From Amblyomma americanum (Eukaryota; Arthropoda; Arachnida; Ixodida; Ixodidae), in NCBI RefSeq assembly GCF_052857255.1, contig NC_135507.1:77598350-77662349 (forward strand): DNA of 64,000 nt, given 5' to 3'. Made by a program: the position numbers and the translations under genes. Below, one piece after another: positions 53,001 through 62,965 of this stretch. Below the pieces are notes generated by a model that was not told the DNA's origin, ran no database searches, and was given only the letters and a program-made list of their open reading frames with translations. Positions within the stretch are counted from its first letter, which is position 1, and each line of letters opens with the position of its first letter.

Positions 53001-54262
53001 TCCAACCATCCACCCAAGGCAAACGCAGGAGCCTACATGTACCCCCTTGCTTAAAACAGCCTAAAACGGGCGTCAGACACAATGGGCGGCGATTTCTGGC
53101 CGCCATTTTGTTCCCCAACACCTGCTATGTATTGGCAGGGTAGCCGAGGCTGGAGTAAAGTCCCTCCGCGACGTTTTCTGTGGACCAGGCTTTAGGCTGG
53201 AGGACAAGCCCACAAAAGAGCACAAAGGGGATTGGGTAGATGGACTTGGGAGCATTCTGTAGAGGACCCTGTTTCAAGAAGAAAAAAAAGTAAAACCGGA
53301 GTGCAGCGCTGAGGGGGGAATTGTCTAAACATCCACGCCCATATACAACACCCTCTAGAGAATTTGAAAAGGCCTGAGTACTGCTCCCGTGACCTCACGA
53401 AAAGAGGCCAGCAGTCGCGTTGCTGGTGGTGGAGTTTGTGGAATCGCGGCTGGGACCACCTAACATAAATAAGCATCCATTAATCAATCCATACTTTTTC
53501 TTCTACTAAACCCTATAATAAAGATCTGGCACTTTACGAGACATACACTTAGAGGCAATAGCCATTAACCGGCTTTGTAAAGGTTGTTTATAGAAACTAA
53601 TCTCAGCAACTCTGTCGCGTTCTCGTCTTTATCATTAAACGTTTATCTTTGCACATTCCTTTAAATAAATTTACCTCTATTTTAAAACCTTTACCTTCCT
53701 TATTTCTATACCTACAATTTTATGGAGCGCAGCTATACTGAGAAATGAAACACACTCGATTCGCTTAAAGGTGCGTATGCAGTTTTATTGGGGGACACAT
53801 GTATTTATTATAATTTTGCTCTCAAGACAAATATATAAACTTTCGCCGTCCACCTAATTACAACATAGCAAGCAGATGTCTTCGTTTGTGGACTTCAGAC
53901 TTCGATTGGGGTCGACAAAGCTGTTCTCAATGCTCATAAGTAGCTCCCCTGCTGATTTCTTGCTGTTTTGCTACAGATGGAATGGAGAAATTGGTCCCCA
54001 TTTTCATTATCGGCGTCTTTACAAAGTAAACTGTCACGATAAAATCAGCTTTTCCTGCAACTGCATTTTTGATGCCGGGAGCTTGGTCTTCAATAAGTGC
54101 ACTAAATTAACGCTTATTTGCTTAGATAATATGCTATAATGTATCTTGCTTGTTACATATTCTGTCAAGTTTATAATCTTATCTACTTCCTGCTCTTTGT
54201 AAAATATTTCGGCAGACTCTTCAAGCGCTTTTTTTCAAAGCAGCAGCCTCAAGACGCGTTCG
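53001..54262. other. no gene recognised
   Basis: No ORF with a known domain; AT-rich from about 53470. Confidence 0.4.
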
Positions 54263-54762
54263 CTAGAATTCGAGGACATCCCTTGAGACGCATGGCTTAG
54301 AAAGATCAGACGGGCATTCTGGAAGCTTTGTTGGGATTGTGGCTTTGTGAAAGCGGCGCAGTTGTGGTGCTCTCTGCAAGCTCGTCGATGTAGTGGCCTT
54401 CTCGAACGAGTGAAGTTCGCAAACCTAGAGAGAAGTTCAATTTTGTTTAAAAAGCGGCGGTAACATAGCAAGAGAGCTCTCCCTTGAAATGCTGGATTCG
54501 CTGCTTACAACTGAAAACAAAATCATTCTGGTTTACCGACATTTTTCTACAATGCAGCGCTGTCTATCCTAATTATCAGAACATAGTATTATTTGGAGAC
54601 GTCTCAAACACCTTACCTTTGCGGTGACACCACGAAATTTGCTCGTGGTGTAGGCCTGCTCCAGGCGTTCTCTTCTTCACCCCGGGGAGACTTCAAAACG
54701 TGGTTTTTGGGCCCCGATTTGCAATTAATCCGGCAATTGGGCACGTAGCACTTGTTAGGCAT
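54263..54762 (-). pseudogene. two-exon THAP-domain gene fragment
   Basis: Exon 1 (54762-54617) starts at an ATG and encodes MPNKCYVPNC, the first Cys pair of a C2CH THAP zinc finger, then KSGPKNHV and AWSRPTPRANF. It ends at AAAG|GTAAGG, a strong donor. Exon 2 (54424-54263) follows TTCTCTCTAG and encodes VCELH, the C-x2-H half of the finger. ATIPTKLPECPSDLSKP, the THAP C-terminal AVPTxFP-like block, follows before a stop. The two exons are out of frame by one nucleotide at this junction, so it is a decayed copy or the junction is misplaced. THAP domains bind DNA and occur in host regulators and P-type transposases. Confidence 0.55.
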
Positions 54763-56185
54763 ATCCTGGCAGGAGGGTAATCCACATTTCGCTCCAATTA
54801 ATGCAGTAGACATCACCTCGGTAGACAAACAACCGCAAGCGCAGCACAAGGTGCAGACTATGCATGCACGGTCAGCGTACAGAAAAAAAGTGCGTTCGGA
54901 AGCATGTCGCCACGTGCCACAACTTCGCTTTCCCGTAGGCAATCAAAAGAGTGTCACGTGTTTGGCGAACCGATCGCATTGTCGTCGCTGCAGTACCCCA
55001 CTCCGACTTCTCGGATTAGGTGAGGTTCGCCATTGTTTACCTTCCTGGCCTCATCTGCAACACCCCCACATCGCGCATGGCTTCGAAACGTGCCGCACGG
55101 AACTTGTTTGTAGGCCTCTTTTGCGTGGCATAGCTCTTGGAAGGAAGGAAGAGCCTGCAGGCCTTAAGTTCTTTAGGCGTTGTTGCCATATCTCCCCTGT
55201 CCGCCCCCCTCCATCCCCCCCCCACGCTTTTGTTAGAGGGGAGGGAAATTGGAAGAAAAGGATGCTGCAGCTACGGGAGCTTGCAAGTCGGCATTGCTCC
55301 TTTTATAAGAGAAGCACAGCACAGCGCGATGTCAAAAGCTGCTGGCAGCTGACCAGCGATCAGCCCCTCTTTCTCCTGCGCCATATCCCCAGGGCACGCA
55401 AAAGTGGAAGTACCTGTAGGCTCCCCATACAAAAGCAGCTCACCGTGCTATCTGAGGTGGGTACCAAGATGGCACGGTTTTTAAAAAAGCAGCAAAAGTG
55501 GCAACACTGAAGTTTAGGGCGCATCATCAAGAGGCACATCAAAGGATGTCCCCACTCTAAGCAAGGCGGTACATAAACGCTCCCTACAGCGTACCAGTAA
55601 GCGAGAAATTTCAAGTGGCCCTGTCCCAGCGGGATTCAGCGGTTTGCGCCAAGGTGTGCCCGCTACGTCTGGCGACCAGCCCACTCTTCCCAACGTTTCG
55701 GTAGGGTGGCCTGAATACTTCCGGCTGCTGTCAATTTCTCTCATTGTGACCGATTTCTATGACGCCATCATTAATCCGATAAGTCGTATTTATTCCTTAT
55801 TCTATTGCCACCCCCTGTGATTTACCCTAGCCATTCTAATGTGACCGGTCAGCGGAGAGATGGTGGGAATCAGTCAAGGACACGGTGTAGAATAACATAC
55901 TGATGTCTTGCCACTCTCTCCCCGCCGCGCGCGAGAGCGCCGCCCGCTCGCGGCCACAATATGTTCGGGGGGGGGGGGGGGGTTGCCATGTAAAGCGGTC
56001 GCCAACTTAGAGGGCGCTGCGAAAGGCGGGCCCACACTAAGCGGCACTGCGCACGTGTTTTTGACACATTTCTGACTGTGCGGATGCACTTTTGAACTGT
56101 ATTCAACGCGTTCTTTTATTTTGCACCAAGACCTTGTGTTTGGCTATCGTCGGCAGAGTAGCCCACAGCTGGTGAGTGCTGCGCA
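54763..56185. other. intergenic between divergent THAP frames; unexplained ORF
   Basis: It contains a 252-codon plus-strand ORF (54752-55510), Arg/Cys-rich and without a recognised domain. A 16-G run lies at 55967-55982. CpG content rises toward 56.2 kb. The ORF antiparallels the THAP exon 1 start, so it may be non-coding. Confidence 0.35.
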
Positions 56186-56509
56186 ATGGGAAGAAAGTGC
56201 TTCTTGCCGAACTGCGATTTGGGCTACCGGACTTGTGCGCAGCGTGTGCCATCATTCAAAGCCCCTTCCGACAATGTTCGCTTGAAGAAGTGGCGCCGTG
56301 CGATTCCTAGGGCTGAGCGGACCTTAATGCCCACTGACCATGTCTGCGCCAAGCACTTTGCAGGGGACGCGATATCCCGGGCATATTACGCGGAGCTCGA
56401 TGGAAGAGTGCTACTTGACGCGGGAAAGAGCCCTGTGCTTTCCAGAGATGCAGTTCCTACCTTATTTCCGACCTTTCCCAAGTATCTCACGCGGCCAGAG
56501 AGACATTGA
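56186..56509 (+). CDS. THAP-type C2CH zinc-finger protein, truncated
   Basis: 107 residues from ATG to TGA. The THAP zinc ligands are Cys5, Cys10, Cys54 and His57 (KCFLPNC, VCAKHF), with the conserved Trp36 and the AVPTLFP block near residues 88-94. The whole domain sits in one exon. Past the TGA the same frame continues with a basic KPPRERKPPAQASKRRRP run, so the stop probably truncates a longer protein. The domain binds DNA in a sequence-specific way. A Penelope element starts about 90 bp downstream and probably removed the rest. Whether the parent was a host factor or a P-type transposase is not visible. Confidence 0.75.
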   Translation: MGRKCFLPNCDLGYRTCAQRVPSFKAPSDNVRLKKWRRAIPRAERTLMPTDHVCAKHFAGDAISRAYYAELDGRVLLDAGKSPVLSRDAVPTLFPTFPKYLTRPERH

Positions 56510-56611
56510 AAGCCACCTCGGGAGAGGAAACCTCCTGCGCAAGCATCCAAGCGACGTCGGCCGAAAGTCAACAACAACGGTGCGTCTTGATTGTGCGTCC
56601 GATTCGGGACC

Positions 56612-57435
56612 CATTCATGGTTAAAGGGTCTGAGGAAATCGTAAATTTTTTAAGATCAAACCCCCCGGTGGTGTGCCTTTCAATTGACGTGGTTGACATG
56701 TATTATAGCATTCCACGGAGCGCCGCCTTGAAAGCTGTAGAAGAATGCATTGAACACTTCGGAGCTCTTAGGTTTCAAAACCAGTGTGGAATGAATGTTA
56801 ACTGCTTTCTTGAATTGGTTGAATGCTACCTGTGCTCTTTGTACGTGGAATTAGAAGGCGAATTTTTTCTGCAAAAAGGAGGCATAAGTAATGGATCTTG
56901 TTTGGCACCTGTGCTGTCCGACATTTTTTTGGCACAGGGCAATCGGAAGATATCGAGCATACTAAATACGCACAATATTTTAGCTTGCTTTAGGTACGTT
57001 GATGATTACCTGCTTTGCCTTCCCAACAGCCTAACCGACTCCATAAACGTGGAAGGTATTCTTAATGAATGGAAGAGTGTTTGCCCTGGCCTTGAGTTCA
57101 CATCTGAAACCCCACAGGGCAGCCAGATTAGATTCCTAGACCTGCTGGTGACTTGCAGCGACAACCACACTTGCTGGGCTTATAAGCCCAGGGCAGAAAA
57201 ACCACTGTTGCGATTTGATTCTGGTCATTCTAAAATTGTTAAACGAGCTGTAGCAACTTGTGGCCTAAAACTAGCTATAAAAAAATCATGCCCCCACTCG
57301 ATTAGTCACAGCATTGTTGAACAGGTTTCCCGATTGAGGGCTTGTGGCTATCCTGAGCAGTTACTTGGCGGCATTGCAGAATGCTTACTAAGGGAAGATA
57401 TTGGGTCCGATAAGAATAAAAAAACCGAGCTATGA
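56612..57435 (+). pseudogene. Penelope-like reverse transcriptase
   Basis: The readable blocks are VVCLSIDVVDMYYSIP (motif A), FFLQKGGISNGSCLAPVLSD (motif B), ACFRYVDDYLLC (motif C with intact DD) and SQIRFLDLLVTC (motif E-like). The tail resembles the thumb (HSKIVKRAVATCGLKLAI). Penelope RTs are related to telomerase RT and reverse-transcribe their RNA at the target. The fingers domain upstream of motif A is absent. The open frame upstream of 56600 belongs to the THAP region, not to this protein. Confidence 0.85.
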
Positions 57436-57970
57436 AGGACGCCCCGTTGTGATGCCATACATTCACAACATCTCCCACAGAATAAGGAAGACAGCGAACA
57501 AGTACGGAGTTGAGGTGGTTTTTTCAGCTCCCAATAAGCTCATCGGAATGTGCAAAAAGGTCAACCAGAATGAAGACCACAAAAAGAAACATGGGTGCAA
57601 CGTCAAACACGACATCACCTATCGAGAGTGTGAAGAAAACGTCATTTACAGCATTCCACTTCGCTGTCAACGAACCTACGTAGGGCAAACGGGTAGATGC
57701 CTGAACAAGAGGCTCAGAGAGCACGAAAGATTATGCGAGCAGGTAGCGAAATCAGGAAACCTGGCACCACATTGCGTACACTGCAAATGCACCCCGATGC
57801 TAAACAACACCAAGGTAATAGGTCGGGCCAGAAACAGACGAGAATGCGAAATTATCGAAGCTTTCGCTATGCACGTTGCTCCAGCTAACCAATACATCAG
57901 CTCCCCTTCGGTGATGCTAGGGAGAACCGAATTAAACTACCTCAGGAATAGCAATCTTCGGCTGTTGTAA
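57401..57970 (+). pseudogene. Penelope-like GIY-YIG endonuclease domain
   Basis: It lies in the +1-shifted frame overlapping the RT end. It continues with EGRPVVMPYIHNISHRIRK, the linker Cys cluster (MCKKVNQ...HGCNVKH, YRECEENVIY), and RTYVGQTGRCLNKRLREHE, the catalytic core with Tyr, Gly, Arg and Glu/His. HCVHCKCTPML, the zinc-binding CCHH-like block typical of these elements, and CEIIEAFAM...SSPSVMLGRTELNYL at the C-terminus follow. It nicks target DNA for insertion. No internal stop occurs, but without the frame correction it would not be made as a fusion. Confidence 0.88.
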
Positions 57971-58297
57971 AGGCACGTGTTGATATTTTATTATTATATA
58001 TTTTTCCTTCATATCGCTCTTGTCAGCGTCGTGTGCTCTTCCCTCTTCTGTGTATGACTTGACGTTAATATGTGTATATAGGCATGCTCCTTCAGATAAT
58101 AAACAGTTGTTAGAAAGTGCTTGTCTTGTGTGTTCGTTCGTTTCCGTATTTTGGTAGCGCTCACCAATACCTTCAAGGAACAGTGGAAAGCCGAGAGAAG
58201 AGGTCAGAGCCAAGAGTGTGAGAATTGACAGAGCCATAATGGCGGTGGTAACAGGTAGAGGATAGCCGAAAGTCGAAGAGAGGGCGAGAGTACATAC

Positions 58298-58405
58298 ATG
58301 CTTATCGCTGGTGACTCCAACCTGAGACGCAGCGCTCCGACTATACTGGAGGGGGTAAGGGAGATCGGCGACTGGCAGTCGGGGTTTTCCCGGAGAGGAC
58401 AATGA
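58298..58405 (+). pseudogene. short AGDSN-motif ORF (SGNH-like, tentative)
   Basis: MLIAGDSNLRRSAPTILEGV begins a 35-codon frame. The hydrophobic strand followed by GDSN is the opening motif of SGNH-type hydrolase folds, which also occur in some LINE ORF1 proteins. The frame stops quickly. It is too short to assign with confidence. Confidence 0.25.
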
Positions 58406-61136
58406 ACGCGGTGCTACGAGAGTCAAAAATGCGCTCTTTTCACAAGATTATGTGCTCTTGGAGGAATTAGGGAGAACTCGTTTGTTACTCGGAAAACTCG
58501 TTCAAAGCAAACGCATGGAAGCAACGCAGGCGAGACCCGGTTCCAAGAGATCAGTACTCCGCCTTCCAAGTGCTACGTGCTTGCTTGACAGGTGTTGTCA
58601 TCTGTCGTTTGCGCATGCGCTGAAGAAGGTGGTGGCTTTATTTCAACCAGTGCAGAGGCGAGCATGAGCTGACCGGCCGTCTGAAAGAGAATGTTGCAAG
58701 GCGTCAGCTTGTATAAAGACCTATTCACACGACGGACGGTTGGTCGGCGGACTGCGCATCAGGTGTTCACACGTCTCTACACATTGATCTGCCGTCCGAT
58801 TCTGGCCAGCGGACACAGCGCAGCAGAAAAACAGACGACGCAGTTGGTGAACAAAAGGTGCCGCAACGCTGGGAAGCAGGAAAGTTAAGAAGGCAAACTT
58901 TTGTCCGCACCCTGCCAACCCCATCTCTCCGATATCTCCCCTCCACATCTCTGTATGTCAGTTCCGAACAAAGAACTAACTACAGTCACATACAACAAAA
59001 GATTCAGTTAGCAAATGTCCCCTCAAAGGAGGCCTCTAGCGGATGGCGTCTCCTGATTCTTTACCTTTCCCCCTGGTCGGTCACCTTTGGCTGGCTATCG
59101 TGAAATCGCAGGGGCAGCAGTAGAATCGGGAAAATAGGGCTTACTCGGATTAACCGCGGTTTCATAGAAATCGGCCACAATGAAAGAGACATTATTAGCA
59201 CTAGCCACCCTTTCAAAATATTGGGAAGAGAAACGTTGGCTTGACCTGCACTAAACAGCCATAGCGCGATCCAGTGCTGAAAAATACTTAGTGCATCTCT
59301 TTTCAGTCAAGAAAGAGCCCAATAAAGAGGGAAATTTTTCTCTCAAGTGGGCTTCCTGAAGAATTCGTTTTTAAGCTTGAATTTCACTTGGGGACTTCTT
59401 TTCCTTGCGGGCGCTTCCTCAGGGGACTTTTTTTCGCGGGACGTATTTTCAGGGGACGAATCATCCGGGCACATTTTTTCCTAAACCCAGATGCCAGACC
59501 CAGTGCCCACAGCTTTCAGCCCGCCGCTGGATCCCGCTGGGAAGAGCCTACTTGACAGGTTAGTGCATAGTGCGTTTTCCGTGGATTTGAACGAGATGAC
59601 ACCCATTTTAGTGGAGGTGGGGGCGCAGTGATTGACAGGGGCCGGGTGGGCCGTGCAGTAGCTTTATTTATGGGGTCGATGAGAACTGCGGCCTTGAGAT
59701 TACGCAACAGCGAAGTAGGAAATGCAATAACGAAGGTCGGGGCCAAAAAAAATGGCCACTAAGAACATCAGGAACGAAATATATAAAATAAATTTACCAC
59801 AGGATCAGTTGCGCAAACATGCATAAGGGAGAGGAAGAGCGAAACAGTAAAAAATGGGTCAGCATTTAAAGGAACGTGAAATAAGTGTATATGCTGTATT
59901 TGAGAATCAGGGATGTAGACGACCCAGTGTTTATCGATGGCTATACAATTTAGAGTAGTGCAAAAGGTTAACAGTGGAGTGAAGGGGTGAGGCTCTGTTA
60001 AGTTGATACGTCGAAAAACAGCAATGCAAGGGATAGAATAAAATTGCAAGGAACGTGCCTGGGTAACGGCAGCGATCGACGGGAAAAGGCCATGGCAATC
60101 GGGAGCCTATTTATGGACGGCGGACAATTGCAGGCAAGAAAAAGATCTCGTTAAATGTCTCGACGAAGGCATAGAACAGTTGAGAGATGATGTCGAGATG
60201 ACTCTTTCCGGGAAGAATGAATGGGATCATCAAATATCTCGACGACGGCACAAATGCTAACGGGAACTTAATGATATAACACTGTGAGGAGGTTATTGCA
60301 AATAGCGGACCTCAATTGAAGGAAAAATCGCATGCGGTCTTGGAACGCAGCCCATCATGCACTGACTGCGAATTTTGCAGGCAGTCGGTAGCACTCAATT
60401 ATAGTGTACGTTGTTTTTTCCCTAATTACATCCGGACTTGCACTAATTACACTCTAATTCTGCACTGCTGTCGCGATGCCTGATCAACAGGCGTGAACAA
60501 AACCGACTTCGCGGGGACGGAGACTTCGGGCACTGGGACGCCAGTATCGTCCGACGGCGACGGCGGTGATCGAGGACAGCTCTCGCATACTTTAGCGCTC
60601 ATGTCCGGCAGCGGCTGCACTACCCTGGCGTCCTTAGTGGAACATTGTAACGCTTCACACACACGAGCAATTTGAGTAACTGCGGTCGCCCACTAAGTAC
60701 TAATCACAGCTGCAGCTGTTTCAGCTGTTAGCGAGGACAGGGGTTCTGTCCTGCCAAAAGGCGTTTCGCAACTGCTCATTTTGCCGTTACCGCTCACGAC
60801 TAGACATTTGAAGCCACAGAAACCGATGCAGAAGAACCCTCGTTCGATTGTTTGATGGGTGGGTGGCTGTTCCAAGATCGCCTTTTATGCTTTGTTGACA
60901 TCTTCCAAAAACACATATATACGCCGTGGAAAACGTTGGGGAATAACAAAATGTATTAGGCCACTTCGAACCTTTTAACACATTCTACGCAGTTAACTGG
61001 ACCTGCTGCTTTTTGTTTTGTTGAAGTTTGGCCTGCACTCCATCGTTTTAGCCCATGAATTCGTGTTCATAAAAACGTGATAAAAACGAGAATGTAGAGT
61101 GACGAGCTATGCGTGGAGCTCCACTGATTCGCCGTC
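58406..61136. other. no gene recognised
   Basis: ORFs of 60-93 codons without domain. A GC-richer Gly/Ser/Asp-type ORF pair lies at 60447-60675 on both strands. No repeat termini were recognised. Confidence 0.4.
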
Positions 61137-61260
61137 TTGCCCAATGTGGATGGATGGAAGATAGCAGTGTCCCCTCTGAAACGGGGTGGTAGCAGTTGCC
61201 ACCATGCTGGGCTTTTGTTTTTGCGTGGTAATTTTTTAAACGGTGTAATAAACTGGTCTG
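61137..61260 (-). repeat. dispersed repeat, inverted copy of the 52.9-kb core
   Basis: On the minus strand, CAGCATGGTGGCAACTGCTA and CCCCGTTTCAGAGGGGACAC match the core at 52938-52985. Both are followed by CCATCC-rich text. Confidence 0.55.
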
Positions 61261-62489
61261 TAAATTCACCATTTCCTTCAAATACAAATCCTAATCCTGT
61301 TCTTCTTCCAACCTTAGAATAGCTTTTTGCTATCTTCATAACGCACATTCACTGACATGACCGTTGTCTCCTATAAACCCTAGGGCCTCTGAAAGAGTGA
61401 CTGTGTCTTCATCGAAGTCCCCAATATAGCGCCACATTCTTGTATCACATCTTCAATTCTTTCTATTGATGTACCGAACTTTGCTCACGTGTCATCTTGT
61501 TGGCTGAATTTACATTTGTATCTTTGCGTTCTGAGGCACCCTGATCTAGCTGTAAAGTGTAGGGCACTGGCTCTTGAGCAATCAAAGAAATGTATTCCTT
61601 AGAGATCTCCTCTTCCAACTTCTATACAGTTCTACATTCTTTTTTATGCCTTTGAACTGATCCTGTTTGAACCATCTACGTTTTCTAAGAGTCGTTTAAA
61701 GCTCTTCATTTTTCCCTCGTTGCTTCCTGCATATGTGCTGTCGAAGTGAACAAAGGTGGGAAACTTCAGAGCGCTTGCCAGCGTTCCGACAAGAGGACTT
61801 TGTCCGAAAAAAGTCTTTATCATTGGCGGTGCTTAAAAAGGGTCCTCCCTCCAAAAAGGAAGGCCCGCTCAGGGAGAGTAGGGTGTGAAGTGGGAATGGT
61901 GTTAGGATGGAGAGGGTGAATCTTGAACAGGCATGATGGCTGTTAAAGTTCATGAACCGGTTAACGGGCAGAACTGAATGGAAAGAGACCAAGACAGCAG
62001 AAAGGAATCCGTGTGTGTGCAGCGTGGAGAGATAGCCAGCATGGCCTTGAAAGGGTGTGTCCAGCTGCCACAGGTGTTTTGGTATGACTGGCTGCATTTA
62101 CCTGAAAAACTCCGATGAGGGATTAGTCACCATGGTGGAACGAAATACCGAAAAAAAAGCATATAATAAAGGGAAAAGAGAAAGCATGGAGGCGAATTCA
62201 GAAAAGGCTTGACAAGAAATGTGTTTGGGGTGGAAAAGAATGCGAAGACCCGTTCTTTAGAAATGGGGTCAAAACAATCAGGGCACAACCTAAAGATAAA
62301 ATTGACCAATGGCAAAACGAAAAAATTGAATAAATATTCCCGTAAACGAAGGGATCAATGTGATCCTCAAAGCTCTAACTCAAACTCCACAACCACATAA
62401 AACTGACGTGTATATCCCGCCGTTTTAATTGCTACTCACGCTCAACTAATTTGAGTTCGACTGTTCTTATTACTTTCAAGTATTTGGAA
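61261..62489. other. no gene recognised
   Basis: Low coding potential; a 133-codon minus ORF at 61696-62097 has no recognised domain. Confidence 0.4.
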
Positions 62490-62960
62490 TAAGTATGGGC
62501 ACTATCTACGCATCGAATTATGCAAATAATTTTATTGAGCTACTGGAGTCTAAACATCTAAGTTCATTCTCAACGACACCGCTCATACACCTGCGTTACA
62601 TAGACAACATTTATGTATCATATAGGAACACAGATATCAGACCAAAAAGCATTCGTCTCGCAACTTAATTCGCTCCACTCTGGCGTTAAATCTGCCATTC
62701 ATTATTGTACAACGCAAGTCAATTTTCTCGACACTACCGTTCATTTATAAAAAAGGCAGCTGAAAGCCACACTCTACAGCCCCACAGCAATAGTTGGATT
62801 TCACTGACCATCATCGAAGACATTGTAAGCAAGGCATATTTGTAGGATAAGCAACGCGCCTGAGAGGAATATGCACTTACGACGACCACTTTAAACACCT
62901 TCCATCACTGAAAGCACCCTAATTGATAGGAAACATCCTCAGAACTCCTTTATTAATAGT
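62490..62960 (+). mobile_element. decayed Penelope-like RT fragment
   Basis: Plus-strand frames read SMGTIYASNYANNFIELLE (motif B), LIHLRYIDNIYVSYRN (motif C, second Asp changed to Asn), then in a shifted frame VNFLDTTVHL and LKATLYSPTA. Spacing and order match Penelope-like RT. Stops follow. It is a different subfamily from the element at 56.6 kb. Confidence 0.6.
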
Positions 62961-62965
62961 TTTCA

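Larger units (their letters stand above)
56600..58110 (+). mobile_element. Penelope-like element (RT plus GIY-YIG), 5'-truncated
   Basis: The RT frame is followed by a GIY-YIG endonuclease frame and an AT-rich 3' region with AATAAA at about 58098, the diagnostic Penelope-like order. The N-terminal part of the RT is missing; the left edge is approximate. A single frameshift near the A7 run at 57416-57423 separates RT from endonuclease; otherwise the coding region is well preserved. Confidence 0.85.

Noticed and set aside
60447..60675. Paired ORFs on both strands as a small gene
   Set aside because: Composition-driven open frames in a GC-rich patch; no domain or splice support.
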